From positions 1 to 64,000 of the forward strand of contig JAUXVD010000023.1 of the NCBI GenBank assembly GCA_030684575.1: a DNA stretch of 64,000 nucleotides, written 5' to 3'. Numbering within the stretch: position 1 is the first letter of the stretch; each line of letters opens with the position of its first letter. Under the pieces are notes generated by a model. That model did no database searches. It saw only the letters and a program-made list of their open reading frames with translations, and had not been told where the DNA came from. A program made the translations under genes and the position numbers. Positions 8,173 through 16,995 of the stretch are shown one piece after another. This stretch comes from Nitrospirota bacterium. Lineage in GTDB: Bacteria; Nitrospirota; Nitrospiria; Nitrospirales; Nitrospiraceae.

Positions 8173-8616
8173 CTAGCCGACCAGATCGGGGTTGAGCCGA
8201 TTCATGGACTTGATCGAGAGCGCTTTGATTTCGTTGTAGATGATCGTGCGGCCTGCTTGGCGAAGGCGAGAGAAGACTCCTTCAACAATCACTTGGTCGC
8301 CTTCCCGTACTTCGATCTGTCCGAGGCTGATGACTTTCAGCGTGCCAGCTTGATCTTTTAACAGAAACCCATAGGCCGGTTGGCCTTGGCGATTCGTCGC
8401 GAGCTGGACGTTGGTGACCTGGCCGGTAACTACGACTTCCTGGCGGTCGTACTGTTCGGGATGGGTGAGGAGCTCAGCGATTTCCAGAAGACTGGAGGCT
8501 TGGGCCATCAACGGAAGCGCGATGAGGATGAGAGAGAATGCAATGGCTCGCAGAACCAGAGCGCATGAGGCGCTACGGCGTTGACAGGGTGGCTGAAGAC
8601 TCGTCAGTGTGACCAT
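8173..8616 (-). CDS. Exported OB-fold protein of unknown role
   Basis: The 147-residue protein starts with a signal sequence (hydrophobic core AIAFSLILIALPLMAQA, cleavage probably after AQA). The remaining ~105 residues form an OB-fold-like pattern: VVVTGQVTNV, then YGFLLKDQAGTLKVIS and GDQVIVEGVFS. Small periplasmic OB-fold proteins occur in several families and bind ligands or partner proteins. Nothing here names the partner. It is monocistronic, and a TATAAT lies 12 bases upstream of the start codon. Confidence 0.65.
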   Translation of the reverse strand: MVTLTSLQPPCQRRSASCALVLRAIAFSLILIALPLMAQASSLLEIAELLTHPEQYDRQEVVVTGQVTNVQLATNRQGQPAYGFLLKDQAGTLKVISLGQIEVREGDQVIVEGVFSRLRQAGRTIIYNEIKALSIKSMNRLNPDLVG

Positions 8617-8627
8617 GATGTGATTGT

Positions 8628-8655
8628 ATTATACCTCACCGGGGACAAAGCGCAA
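8628..8655 (-). promoter_or_regulatory. Putative sigma70 promoter of the OB-fold gene
   Basis: On the minus strand a perfect -10 TATAAT (8633-8628) is preceded by TTGCGC (8655-8650), a 4/6 match to the -35 consensus, at 16 bases spacing. The predicted start site falls just upstream of the ATG at 8616, so the leader would be very short. Confidence 0.4.
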
Positions 8656-8658
8656 TCG

Positions 8659-9852
8659 TTACCACTTATCGGAGGCTTTGCCGCTCGCGTCTTCCCCTCT
8701 CATGCTACTGAGGATTTGAGCCTGCATTTCGCTCAATTCCTTCACGGCAGGTTCGGAAGAATCTTCCAGTGCGCCTGCTTCAAGCTTCTGTCTTGGCGCG
8801 GTCCGTTTGAGTAATTCTTCGTCTACTGCTTCACGCGAGGTGTCCATATCGTTGAGGATAGCGGTGAGCCGCTGCAGTCCGAACAGGTTCCTGGTGATTT
8901 CAGAATGCATGGCGTTGGAGCTGGCTCCGAAGACGAGCGAGGTCCAGAATTTTACTTCACTTTCCTCGGCCAGGCTGCCCCAGACCATCAAGGTCAGTTT
9001 GTCGATGAGCGCAGATTCTGTTTTTTCCAATCCGTCGTAAGTCGAGAGCGAACGTTCAATGGGCTGCTCGGCCAGCACGGTGAAGGTTTCTTTCCACAAA
9101 TCCAAAGGCGATGTCGTTGCGGCCGCATCAGGCGCACTGGCCCGTAACGCCAGCTGGATTGCCTGCAGATATTGCGTGAGGTACTTCACTTTGCGGGCGG
9201 CAAGACTGCCAGCCGGGATGCCCCACACGTGGCCGATTTCGTGGTCCTGCAGCGGCGCATAGATGGCGGTCTGCCGCTCGCGTTCCGCCAGGTTGAGCCG
9301 CTTGTGATATTTCTCGGCCATGCGGAGTTGGGTTTGGTATTCGATACTCAGCCGTTGCCGCTGATACTCTTCAGCCGTGATCTCATCGGCGTCCCACCGT
9401 TGTTCAAGCTGGCGGATTGCCGGTCTGGGTAGCACGGTTCTAGCGGAGGCCTGTAAGGCGTCGAGCGTGTCGGCGGAGACGGCGAATTGCTCGGTCAGGA
9501 TGACGCGGGCGCGCGCGGCGAGGTCCTCACGGAGTCGCGCAAGTCTCCCGAGAGATTCGCATTGCAGCCAGGTCCGTTCTCGCTTGAGTCGTATCTGTCG
9601 GCGGTATTGGTCTCGTCGATCCGTCACAGCCTTAATGGCTTCTTTCGTCATGCCGTTCATGCGCTTGGTGCCGGAGACGTTGCGGGGATCCGGTTGGTCT
9701 GCCACCATGTAGAGGATTTCTTCGTCCGTCACGTCGAAGTACTGGAGCATGATCAGGCGGAGCATGATCCGGCCTTGCATCGGCATGGCATCGATGACGG
9801 ATCGAATGATGTCAACGGTCAGAAGAGAAGCTGGTGAAGCGGTGGTGGTCAT
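8659..9852 (-). CDS. Conserved-looking hypothetical protein, mostly helical
   Basis: The 397-residue protein has no signal peptide or membrane span. It is rich in charged residues and probably largely alpha-helical (for example the Arg/Glu/Gln-rich stretch ~95-200, consistent with coiled coil). I recognise no domain. An AGGGG ribosome binding site precedes the ATG at 9852. The upstream 70-residue gene ends 9 bases away, so they form a two-gene operon. The early segment DVTDEEILYMVADQPDP resembles a protein-interaction helix rather than a catalytic motif. Confidence 0.7.
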   Translation of the reverse strand: MTTTASPASLLTVDIIRSVIDAMPMQGRIMLRLIMLQYFDVTDEEILYMVADQPDPRNVSGTKRMNGMTKEAIKAVTDRRDQYRRQIRLKRERTWLQCESLGRLARLREDLAARARVILTEQFAVSADTLDALQASARTVLPRPAIRQLEQRWDADEITAEEYQRQRLSIEYQTQLRMAEKYHKRLNLAERERQTAIYAPLQDHEIGHVWGIPAGSLAARKVKYLTQYLQAIQLALRASAPDAAATTSPLDLWKETFTVLAEQPIERSLSTYDGLEKTESALIDKLTLMVWGSLAEESEVKFWTSLVFGASSNAMHSEITRNLFGLQRLTAILNDMDTSREAVDEELLKRTAPRQKLEAGALEDSSEPAVKELSEMQAQILSSMRGEDASGKASDKW

Positions 9853-9861
9853 TAGGAGCCC

Positions 9862-10074
9862 CTATGCGGTTCCGGAATGGCGCGATTCCAGATAGAGGGC
9901 GACGTACTCGCGAATCTCTTGAATGGTCCCGCTGACGAACATGTCTCGTGGGATTTCCACGCGCGTGAGGGTAGCCGGGTCTACCCCGCGCTCAATCGCG
10001 TAGTCTTCGTCGATGTACAAGCTCAACGATCCGTCGGGAAAGCGGATTGCGTACAGTGCGTTATTGTCAGCCAT
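9862..10074 (-). CDS. Small hypothetical protein
   Basis: The 70-residue acidic protein starts MADNNALYAIRFPDGSLSLY and ends in a helix (IQEIREYVALYLESR). It is coded directly upstream of the 397-residue unknown and is probably co-transcribed. It looks like a small soluble adaptor or regulatory protein, but no family is recognised. The composition is coding-like, and both strands give no better alternative. Confidence 0.6.
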   Translation of the reverse strand: MADNNALYAIRFPDGSLSLYIDEDYAIERGVDPATLTRVEIPRDMFVSGTIQEIREYVALYLESRHSGTA

Positions 10075-10169
10075 GGTTCTTGTCGAGGCGCGATTCCTCT
10101 AATGTCCGCCTCTCATTCGATACAGGTATCATATGGGGGATTCTGCTGTCAAAGCGGTGAATCCGCAGC

Positions 10170-10293
10170 AGAATGCTGAAACAGCCCGCCAGCTTCGTTC
10201 TCGCCTCGAACGCATCCTCAACGTACCCCTGAGGGCACGCCTCCGGTGCGTTCGTCGGATGCGGCCTTGCTGGAAGAACTGCTTGAGCATTCT
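10170..10293 (+). repeat. Structured palindromic intergenic repeat, copy 2
   Basis: Outer arms AGAATGCTGAAACAG (10170) and GCTTGAGCATTCT (10281-10293) are inverted. The inner stem is CGAACGCA (10207-10214) with TGCGTTCG (10247-10254), a perfect 8-bp pairing whose sequence differs from copy 1. The core CCAGCTTCGTTCTCG and TGCGGCCTTGC are shared. Confidence 0.85.
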
Positions 10294-10339
10294 GTCGGGA
10301 TGGGCCCCCCTCTTGTCTAAGAGCGGGGAAGCTCTCTCA

Positions 10340-10373
10340 ATAAACAAGGCCTTCGATCGTGAGACCGAAGGCC
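10340..10373 (-). terminator. Rho-independent terminator of the chlorite-dismutase-family gene
   Basis: Arms GGCCTTCG (10348-10355) and CGAAGGCC (10366-10373) form a perfect 8-bp stem with a 10-base loop. On the minus strand the stem is followed by TTGTTTATT. It lies 29 bases beyond the stop of the gene at 10402. Confidence 0.7.
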
Positions 10374-10401
10374 CTGTCCGATATTCTCTTTCGGCGTGGC
10401 G

Positions 10402-11133
10402 TTAGCCGCCGAGTGTGTCGAGCGTTTCCTTGAGGGTCTTGCGAATGCAGGTGAAGATCGGCGTATCGCGCAACGTGTAGCGTGAGCCTTCGGTTTCGCG
10501 AAGTGCCATCACGAGGTCCAGGAAGTCTTCGGGCTTATCGCTTTCAAACGCCACCACCCATTCCTGGTCGTCCAATCCGAACGAGTAGGTCGTGTTCAGC
10601 TTCACGGAGGGGAAGCGATGGCCGACTTCGATGTGCTCGTCCATCATGCCCTGCCGCGCGGCCTTCGTCAGCAGGAACCATTCGCGTGTCTTGAGGAACG
10701 GGTAGACGAAAATGTACTTGGCTTTACCTGGCACGACAGTGAGGCGCTTGCTCTCTTGGTTCTCGTGGGTATGGTGATCCACGTAGACCGAACGTTTGGT
10801 GATCGCGAGATAGGAATAGGGAGTGGTGAGGTACTGTCCCAAGCCCGAGGCCAGGATTTTCGTGGTCATTTCCTGGAAGAGTTCCAGTTCATAGCTGATC
10901 CGCCACAACATGATGTCGCAATCGCCCCTGATGCCGATCGAGGAGTAGGCCACTACGAGGACTCTGCCGGCGTATTCTTCGACTGCGCGCTGGAATTCTT
11001 CTTTCCCTTTCGTCCGTTCACTCGCGGGAAGGCGTCGCCAGGCTGGATCGATTTTATAAAAGGCAAAGTTTACATATTGACGCTTTGGTGCTGGGGGCGC
11101 GGTGGGCGCCGGGGTTTGTTCAGGGGTCGACAT
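10402..11133 (-). CDS. hemQ: Chlorite dismutase family heme protein, HemQ-like
   Basis: The 243-residue protein belongs to the Cld/HemQ superfamily. It carries the HemQ-type segment FVYPFLKTREWFLL with the Tyr used for coproheme decarboxylation, a conserved HIEVGHRFP with the candidate proximal heme His, and SFGLDDQEWVVAFE followed by YTLRDTPIFTC. The position of the distal Arg that true chlorite dismutases need (VKR in the Nitrospira enzyme) is Leu here (VKLN). The best call is therefore coproheme decarboxylase/HemQ-type, making heme b from coproheme III, not chlorite detoxification. The start is at 11133, after GGAGGAG. An earlier start at 11169 is less likely. There is a Pro/Ala-rich leader but no signal peptide. 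Confidence 0.85.
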   Translation of the reverse strand: MSTPEQTPAPTAPPAPKRQYVNFAFYKIDPAWRRLPASERTKGKEEFQRAVEEYAGRVLVVAYSSIGIRGDCDIMLWRISYELELFQEMTTKILASGLGQYLTTPYSYLAITKRSVYVDHHTHENQESKRLTVVPGKAKYIFVYPFLKTREWFLLTKAARQGMMDEHIEVGHRFPSVKLNTTYSFGLDDQEWVVAFESDKPEDFLDLVMALRETEGSRYTLRDTPIFTCIRKTLKETLDTLGG

Positions 11134-11209
11134 TGAAACTCCTCCGTATAACTTCTTGAAAAGGCACACTAAGTAGCGATCTGGTTGTTTATCACTTCAT
11201 CTTTGCAGT

Positions 11210-11248
11210 TGTCAACCGGCAGGCGCGCGCGCGGGCTGTTCGTTGACA
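11210..11248. promoter_or_regulatory. Inverted repeat in a divergent promoter region
   Basis: TGTCAAC (11210-11216) and GTTGACA (11242-11248) form a 7-bp dyad around a (CG)n tract. It sits between the divergent hemQ-like gene and the exported protein at 11273. It could be an operator or part of a -35 region (TTGACA at 11243-11248). Confidence 0.35.
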
Positions 11249-11272
11249 GGAGAAAAGTGATCTGGTACTGGC

Positions 11273-11893
11273 ATGTCCATGCGGGTTGTATCGCTCCATG
11301 AGATGAAGCGTCTGTTGCTGTGCGGGGGCCTTGCCGCAGTGAGTTGTGTCTTGCCTGTGACGGCCCATGCCATCGACGTGCATCCCACCGCGGCGCAGAT
11401 TCAGACCGCACTTGAACAGGGAAAAGAGGCGGCGCAGAAGCAGAGTCCTCCGGATACGTTTTATGTTCGGTTCGGCGCCACCGATGAGCTCCATCCAAGC
11501 GGGTTTTTGATCACGAAGCTCGGTGGTCTGTCGGTCATGGCGACACATATGGCTCTACGGGGGATTCTGCCGAGCGAGACCGATGTGACGCAGGTGCTGG
11601 AGGGCCAGACCATGCTGGTCAGTACCGTCATCTTCGGCAACGTCCCCAGCTTTGCGGTGGACAGTTATATGGTGTTCGATCAGGGCGGAAAAACCATCAA
11701 GCCTCTGACCATCCGCTTCGATGGGTTTGCCAACCGCAGTGCTGCCTGGCCGGAGAGCCCGCGATTCAAAGCCAAAGTCATCGCGTCATTTAACTATGCG
11801 GATTTCGACCCGAACGCCAAGACGACTATCACGGTCTTTCCGGCGAACGGCGGCGAGACGAGCTTCACCGTCGACTTTTCACTCTTCCCGTAG
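11273..11893 (+). CDS. Exported protein of unknown function
   Basis: The 206-residue product has a clear signal peptide (MKRLLLCGGLAAVSCVLP, cleavage after AHA, mature start IDVHP). The ATG at 11303 directly in front of that signal may be the true start; the one at 11273 gives a longer n-region. The mature part, about 170 residues, is rich in beta-type patterns (FYVRFGATDELHPSGF, TMLVSTVIFG, ITVFPANGGETSF). No domain is recognised. It is divergent from the hemQ-like gene and 33 bases upstream of cinA, so it might share transcription with the cinA block. Confidence 0.7.
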   Translation: MSMRVVSLHEMKRLLLCGGLAAVSCVLPVTAHAIDVHPTAAQIQTALEQGKEAAQKQSPPDTFYVRFGATDELHPSGFLITKLGGLSVMATHMALRGILPSETDVTQVLEGQTMLVSTVIFGNVPSFAVDSYMVFDQGGKTIKPLTIRFDGFANRSAAWPESPRFKAKVIASFNYADFDPNAKTTITVFPANGGETSFTVDFSLFP

Positions 11894-11926
11894 TTCATCC
11901 GGTTGGTCACGTTCCCATTGAGTCCT

Positions 11927-13228
11927 ATGCCTAAGGCCCGCACCCTCCCAGTATTAGATGCAGAAACCATCGCCATCGGCACCGAGCTGTTGATCGGGGG
12001 CCGATCCGACTCCAATTCTCTATTCCTTGCCGATGAGCTTGGACGTCTGGGTATTGCCGTTCGCTTCAAATCGGTCGTCGGCGATGAACGGCAGGATATT
12101 GTGTCGGCCATTCAGACAGCTGTGAAGCGAGCGCAGGTCATCATTATGACGGGTGGGATCGGCCCCACCGTGGATGATTGTACGAGAGAGGCGGTGGCCC
12201 AGGCGACCGGACATCGGCTCGGTCGTCGCAAGGAGGCGTTGGAAGGTCTGACGGCTCGACTCGCACAATGGGGTCGTGTCCCGAACAGCGGCCAGTTGCG
12301 CCAGGCTCTCATCCCATCCGGTGCGACCGTGCTGAAGAATCCACTTGGCTCTGCGCCGGGATTTTCTCTGATCTGGAAGAAGGCATCGATCATTTCTTTG
12401 CCTGGCGTGCCGCGGGAGATGGAAGAGATGATGCGGCAGGAAGTAGTGCCGTTGCTCCGCGCAGCAACGGCATCATCGGGCCAGCCTCCACGTCTGCCGA
12501 TTGTTCGTCAGGTATTTCATACGGTCGGCCTGGCAGAAGCTGACGTCGATGTTGCTCTCAAAGGGCTAATTCCGAAAGGGGCGCCTGTCGACCTGGGGAT
12601 GCTGGCATCGCCGATGGGAGTGTTGGTTTCCCTGACGACGAAAGGGACCCAATCTGTCCCGAAGAAACAGCATGATCTGCTCCAGCAGTTGGCGAACGAT
12701 GTCCGGGTACGACTCAGCAACTGGCTCTTCGCCGAAGGACGCGACACGATGGAAGAGGTCGTCGGGCGGGAACTCGCCAGACAGGGGCTCATGGTAGCGA
12801 TTGCGGAGTCTTGCACCGGTGGATTAATCGGCCATCGCCTGACACAAGTCGCCGGTTCATCTGCCTATCTGGATCGTGGAGCGGTCTGTTACAGCAATCG
12901 GGCAAAGACGGAGATGTTGGGCGTGCCGGCGGAGCTGATCGCGAAACATGGCGCGGTCAGTCAGGAAGTCGCCGCCTCCATGGCGAAGGGCATTCGCGAG
13001 CGTGCTAATGTGTCGGTGGGACTGAGCGTGACTGGTATCGCCGGGCCTGGCGGCGGGACCGAGACGAAGCCGGTTGGGCTCGTCTTTATTGGATTGGATG
13101 GTGGAGACGGCCAGCCGATCACACAAGAATGTCGATTCCACGGTGATCGGACGGTCATCAAGCAGCGATCCTCGCAAGCCGCATTGAATCTCCTTCGCCG
13201 CTGGTTGCTCGATCAAGGGGCGAAGTGA
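11927..13228 (+). CDS. cinA: CinA-like competence/damage-inducible protein
   Basis: The 433-residue protein has both CinA domains. The N-terminal MoCF/ADP-ribose pyrophosphatase part carries AIGTELLIG and the MTGGIGPTVDD loop, and the C-terminal nicotinamide-nucleotide amidase part carries AESCTGG and SVTGIAGPGGGT. The family hydrolyses ADP-ribose and deamidates NMN to recycle pyridine nucleotides, and it often sits next to recA. The ATG at 11927 is preferred to a TTG at 11903. Its stop overlaps the GTG of thpR by 4 bases. Confidence 0.93.
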   Translation: MPKARTLPVLDAETIAIGTELLIGGRSDSNSLFLADELGRLGIAVRFKSVVGDERQDIVSAIQTAVKRAQVIIMTGGIGPTVDDCTREAVAQATGHRLGRRKEALEGLTARLAQWGRVPNSGQLRQALIPSGATVLKNPLGSAPGFSLIWKKASIISLPGVPREMEEMMRQEVVPLLRAATASSGQPPRLPIVRQVFHTVGLAEADVDVALKGLIPKGAPVDLGMLASPMGVLVSLTTKGTQSVPKKQHDLLQQLANDVRVRLSNWLFAEGRDTMEEVVGRELARQGLMVAIAESCTGGLIGHRLTQVAGSSAYLDRGAVCYSNRAKTEMLGVPAELIAKHGAVSQEVAASMAKGIRERANVSVGLSVTGIAGPGGGTETKPVGLVFIGLDGGDGQPITQECRFHGDRTVIKQRSSQAALNLLRRWLLDQGAK

Positions 13229-13833
13229 TCCGGGCCTTCCTTGCCGTCGAACTATCTCAAGAGCTGCGTGCCGAGCTTGCCACCATCCAGCAGGAATTAA
13301 AGCGTAGCATTGAACCGGAGAGCAAGCGTGGTACGCGTATCTCCTGGTCATTGCCTGCCTCGATCCATCTCACGCTCAAGTTTCTTGGCGACATGGATGA
13401 GCAGGTCATTGATCCTTTGCGCGGCGCGATTGAAACATCGATCGAGCGGCAGGCGGCCGTGACTGTCCCGATTGAACGAATCGGTATGTTTCCTAATCCG
13501 CAGAGTCCGCGGTTGTTGTGGGTCGGACCGTCGGAGCATTGGGAGAGGGGCGAGGAGGCGAAGCGAGTTGTTGAGATTCGTGGCGCAATTGAACAGTCCT
13601 GTGAAGGCTTCGGGTTTCTTCGCGAGCCGAGACCGTTCCGCCCTCACCTGACCTTGGCACGAATCAAGATGGGGGAACGGCACATCGGAGTTGCGCTTGC
13701 TAAAAGCGGCGCGCTGGATCGCCCGCGTTCATTGGGCTCCCTGGCGATAGAGTCGGTTGTGCTGATGCAGAGTGAATTGAAGCCGACCGGTGCGGTCTAT
13801 ACGAAGCTGTGGGACGTGCAGTTGCGAGGTTAA
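13225..13833 (+). CDS. thpR: RNA 2',3'-cyclic phosphodiesterase (2H family)
   Basis: The 202-residue 2H phosphoesterase carries two HxTx motifs, HLTLKFLG (residues ~50) and HLTLARIK (~140). They form the symmetrical active site of ThpR/LigT, which opens 2',3'-cyclic phosphate ends of RNA. Translation starts at a GTG overlapping the cinA stop (GTGA), so the two are coupled. Its 3' end overlaps the convergent unknown gene by 4 bases. The cinA-thpR-recA order is common in bacteria, although here recA is separated by two minus-strand genes. Confidence 0.92.
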   Translation: MIRAFLAVELSQELRAELATIQQELKRSIEPESKRGTRISWSLPASIHLTLKFLGDMDEQVIDPLRGAIETSIERQAAVTVPIERIGMFPNPQSPRLLWVGPSEHWERGEEAKRVVEIRGAIEQSCEGFGFLREPRPFRPHLTLARIKMGERHIGVALAKSGALDRPRSLGSLAIESVVLMQSELKPTGAVYTKLWDVQLRG

Positions 13834-14537
13834 TCCTTCGCTGCGGTGCCTGGGGATGAGCGGATTTCATCGGATAGACCTCGAAGGGCCAGGGTCACAT
13901 TGCGAAAGGTGCGATCAAGGTTCGCCATCACCTCAGTTTCCTCTTCTCCCCAAGCCCAGAACGATAACATCAGTTGCTGACCTCGCTGCCGCTCCGGTGG
14001 CCCTGGCAGGGTCGTAAATCCAACCGACATGATTGTGGCGCCGATGGCGCCTTCTTCGAAGGCGGGATCGGTGTGATTCAAGGCATGTGCAGCGGCGTTG
14101 GTCAGCCAATGTATCTGCCCCGGCGATGTATTCAATGCCAGGTCTCGGTAGAGGATCATCAGGCGACCGGAACATTGCAGGCGTTTGGAGGACTGGGTCG
14201 TGGCAGTCGGGCCGCTAAAAGCACAGTCGTTGGACTCAAAGACCGACTCGGGGCCATTGAGCCATTCAAGGAGTAGATAGAAGGTCTCGATCGCTGGGTA
14301 CCTGCTCCATTCCTGCATATCCTCAATCGATGACCGGATAAGTTCCGGACTGCTTCTAAAATTATAATACCGATGTGCCGGATTGGATTCACTATCGACC
14401 CAAGGGTGTGCCCGAGGGCTCAGGGAGTCCGGGTCGCTGTGTTCGTAGACCTTCATCGTCCATTCAACGTCATAAGGAGTTGGCCAGGGTTGATACGTGT
14501 GGTGTGGGGGACAGCATAGCAGTAAGTCATCCAGCAT
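13830..14537 (-). CDS. Hypothetical protein
   Basis: The 235-residue soluble protein has no signal or membrane span and no motif I recognise. It has acidic and aromatic stretches (EWSRYPAIETFYLLLEWLNG) and a C-terminal alpha/beta segment (QQLMLSFWAWGEEETEVM). It is convergent with thpR, sharing 4 bases at their ends. The next minus-strand gene upstream, the HD-GYP regulator, ends 99 bases away, so co-transcription is possible. Confidence 0.6.
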   Translation of the reverse strand: MLDDLLLCCPPHHTYQPWPTPYDVEWTMKVYEHSDPDSLSPRAHPWVDSESNPAHRYYNFRSSPELIRSSIEDMQEWSRYPAIETFYLLLEWLNGPESVFESNDCAFSGPTATTQSSKRLQCSGRLMILYRDLALNTSPGQIHWLTNAAAHALNHTDPAFEEGAIGATIMSVGFTTLPGPPERQRGQQLMLSFWAWGEEETEVMANLDRTFRNVTLALRGLSDEIRSSPGTAAKD

Positions 14538-14636
14538 AGATGAATCCAGGCGGCATTCGTTAATAACTTGGAGGTACTCGCTAGTACTGGGAGGGCGTCA
14601 GGATGTGAGGCGCGTATCTCGCTGAGGGAGTCTCGT

Positions 14637-15725
14637 TCAATGTTGGGGGGGCTGTTCACGCATCGTCCGGCAGAAGAGTTCGGTGAGCGCAGGATCGAAG
14701 GCGGTGCCGGCTTGCTGTTCGATCTGTTCTAGGGCGTCATGGATAGGGAGCGAGGTTTGTCCTGTCTTTTCGGCGGTGAGATCGTCGAAGGCCTGGGCGA
14801 TGCCGACAATGCGAGCGAGCAGGGGCGTGCCTTCTTCGCGCAGGCCGAACGGGTATCCCGTTCCGTCCCATCGTTCGTGATGTAGGGCGATAATCTGGAC
14901 GGCATCCGGTGACAGCCCCATCGCGCGGCCCATCCTGGCGCCCAGGTCTGGTCGATGGATTTGCGGGTCGGATTCGATGCTCAGTACGTGACTGCCAGGG
15001 GCGCTGATCAAGTCGAGATCATGCACGAGTGCGCCGAGTGCGAGGGACTGCTGTTCAGCAATGGGAAGGCTGAGACGGTTGGCCACCAGCGTCGAGTAAA
15101 AACTCACGCGGCTTCCATGGTTCAGCAGGTGGCGGTCCTTAGCTTCTAAAAGGTCGGAGATCAGGGGGACCAAGGGCGAGGTCTCATCGCTATGCGACGA
15201 GGACAGCGACCCTGTGCGGTTCATGGCGGTGTAGTCATCGACGAGGGCCTGCCAGGCTTTGGTGCAGGCTGGTTCCGGGCCCCAGAGAGTGGTCGAGTTG
15301 GTGAGCGCCGGGCGCAATTGATCCAACCGTTGTTTCTTCTGGGCGGTCTGTAAGGAAATCGCCAATAACTCAGAGGCATTGAACGGTTTCAGGAGGAAGC
15401 CTGCCGCGCCATGGCGGATGCAGTCCATGGCCGACTGCAGACTGCCGTAGGCCGTCACCATGATGACTTCGATCTCGGCATGCTCGCGTTTGATGTCTGT
15501 CAAGAGGTCCGACCCTGAACGATCGGGCAATTTCAAGTCCAGCGTGACGAGGTCGACGCCGTGATCGTTTAACACGGCCAGGGCTGTCCGCGCATTGTCG
15601 GCGGTGAGAATGTGGAAGTCTTGTTTGAGTATCTGTGTGAGGGCTGCGCGGGGTGCGGCCTCATCGTCGACGATCAAGACCGTCGGTTTCTGATCAGTGG
15701 TATCGGGAACGAGAGTCGAAGGCAT
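14637..15725 (-). CDS. Response regulator with HD-GYP phosphodiesterase domain
   Basis: Residues ~12-130 form a receiver domain (LIVDDE, phospho-Asp in LVTLDLKLP, MVTAYGS, LLKPF). Residues ~180-355 form an HD-GYP domain with HD in LGALVHDLDLI and HHERWDGTGYP. HD-GYP proteins hydrolyse cyclic di-GMP, so this is probably a phosphorylation-controlled c-di-GMP phosphodiesterase. The GYP triad is intact. The start at 15725 (ATG) is preferred; a TTG at 15761 would add 12 residues. It is divergent from recA. A PilZ-type c-di-GMP receptor lies 7 kb away (22461), but no link is shown. Confidence 0.9.
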   Translation of the reverse strand: MPSTLVPDTTDQKPTVLIVDDEAAPRAALTQILKQDFHILTADNARTALAVLNDHGVDLVTLDLKLPDRSGSDLLTDIKREHAEIEVIMVTAYGSLQSAMDCIRHGAAGFLLKPFNASELLAISLQTAQKKQRLDQLRPALTNSTTLWGPEPACTKAWQALVDDYTAMNRTGSLSSSHSDETSPLVPLISDLLEAKDRHLLNHGSRVSFYSTLVANRLSLPIAEQQSLALGALVHDLDLISAPGSHVLSIESDPQIHRPDLGARMGRAMGLSPDAVQIIALHHERWDGTGYPFGLREEGTPLLARIVGIAQAFDDLTAEKTGQTSLPIHDALEQIEQQAGTAFDPALTELFCRTMREQPPQH

Positions 15726-15849
15726 AGGGTATCTTGTAGCGCCATCTCCATCGTCCGTCAATGAAATCGCACAAATTAGGTGTCGGCTCCCTGTCTGTAC
15801 GGCCTATTGTCCGGAGTTTCTCTGCTAGGTTTCCGTCTCTCAACTTGGG

Positions 15850-15855
15850 TATAAT
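15850..15855 (+). promoter_or_regulatory. Candidate -10 element of recA
   Basis: A perfect TATAAT lies 34 bases upstream of the recA start. No good -35 element is visible at the usual spacing, and I see no clear LexA box of the CTGT-N8-ACAG type. Confidence 0.35.
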
Positions 15856-15888
15856 GCCCCCGATCTCTCTATTACCAGAGGAGTACCC

Positions 15889-16980
15889 ATGGCAGAAAAA
15901 GACGACAAGAAGCGTGCGCTGGATCTCGCCCTGTCCCAAATTGAGAAGCAATATGGGAAGGGGGCGATCATGAAGCTGGGGGGCGCGGATGCGCCGGTGG
16001 ATATCCCCGCAATTTCGACCGGTTCCCTCGGACTCGATATTGCCCTGGGCGTCGGAGGGGTCCCTCGCGGCCGGGTGATCGAGATTTTTGGTCCCGAGTC
16101 CTCGGGCAAAACGACGCTTACGCTGCATGTGATTGCGGAAGCGCAGAAGGCAGGCGGGACAGCGGCCTTTATCGATGCGGAGCATGCGCTGGATTTGGGT
16201 TATGCCAAGAAGCTGGGTGTGCAGGTGGACGATCTCTTGGTGTCGCAGCCCGATACCGGCGAACAAGCGTTGGAAATTGCCGAGACGCTCGTCCGGAGCG
16301 GCGCGATCGATGTCATTGTGGTGGACTCTGTTGCGGCCCTCGTGCCGAGAGCCGAAATCGAAGGCGAAATGGGCGATGCGCATATGGGGCTGCAAGCGAG
16401 GCTCATGTCGCAGGCGCTGCGTAAGTTGACGGCGGCCATTTCCAAGTCGCAGACGACCTTGGTCTTTATCAATCAGATCAGGATGAAGATCGGCGTGATG
16501 TTCGGTAACCCGGAGACGACGACGGGCGGCAACGCGCTCAAGTTCTACTCGTCCGTGCGTCTGGATATCCGGCGCATCGAGTCGATTAAGGACGGGCAGG
16601 AAGTCACCGGCAGCCGCGTACGTGTGAAGGTGGTGAAGAACAAGATGGCGCCTCCGTTCAAACAGGCGGAATTCGACATCATGTTTGCGCAGGGCATTTC
16701 GAAAACCGGCGAGTTGGTCGATCTCGGAGTCGACAAGAAAGTCGTGGAGAAGTCCGGGGCCTGGTATTCCTATCAGGGCGAGCGGCTCGGGCAGGGACGC
16801 GATGCGGTCCGGGATTTTCTTTTGAGCAATCAGCCGTTGGCGCGTGAAATTGAAGGGAAGTTGCGTGACATCGCCGGTCTGCCAGGACGCACGTCTGAGA
16901 AGCCGGTCGTGCCCGTCAAGGACGAGAAAAAGACCGAGGAGAAACGTGAGGAGCGGCGACCGCACAAGGTTGGCGCCTAA
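15889..16980 (+). CDS. recA: Recombinase RecA
   Basis: The 363-residue RecA has Walker [10 protein letters not shown] (~residues 67-75), Walker [11 protein letters not shown], the L1/L2 DNA-binding region including [20 protein letters not shown], and the usual short C-terminal domain. It forms nucleoprotein filaments for homologous recombination and induces LexA cleavage. The tail is unusually rich in Lys and Glu, which is common as a regulatory tail. An AGAGGAG ribosome binding site precedes the ATG. recX follows after 15 bases, so they are co-transcribed. Confidence 0.98.
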   Translation: MAEKDDKKRALDLALSQIEKQYGKGAIMKLGGADAPVDIPAISTGSLGLDIALGVGGVPRGRVIEIFGPESSGKTTLTLHVIAEAQKAGGTAAFIDAEHALDLGYAKKLGVQVDDLLVSQPDTGEQALEIAETLVRSGAIDVIVVDSVAALVPRAEIEGEMGDAHMGLQARLMSQALRKLTAAISKSQTTLVFINQIRMKIGVMFGNPETTTGGNALKFYSSVRLDIRRIESIKDGQEVTGSRVRVKVVKNKMAPPFKQAEFDIMFAQGISKTGELVDLGVDKKVVEKSGAWYSYQGERLGQGRDAVRDFLLSNQPLAREIEGKLRDIAGLPGRTSEKPVVPVKDEKKTEEKREERRPHKVGA

Positions 16981-16995
16981 CAGGCTGCCAATCGG

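Larger units (their letters stand above)
10075..10401. other. Intergenic region with repeat copy 2 and a terminator
   Basis: No gene is supported here. It contains repeat copy 2 (10170-10293) and the terminator of the minus-strand chlorite-dismutase-family gene (10340-10373). Short frames across it are read through the repeat. Confidence 0.6.

Noticed and set aside
10402-11133. Call as a functional chlorite dismutase
   Set aside because: The distal Arg position is Leu and the HemQ-type Tyr segment is present, so HemQ-like is the better call.
11903-11926. Upstream TTG start for cinA
   Set aside because: It adds eight residues with no family match, and the ATG at 11927 is closer to the conserved N-terminus.
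15781-15888. LexA-type SOS box in front of recA
   Set aside because: Only isolated CTGT/ACAG-like fragments are present, with no CTGT-N8-ACAG or GAAC-N4-GTTC arrangement.
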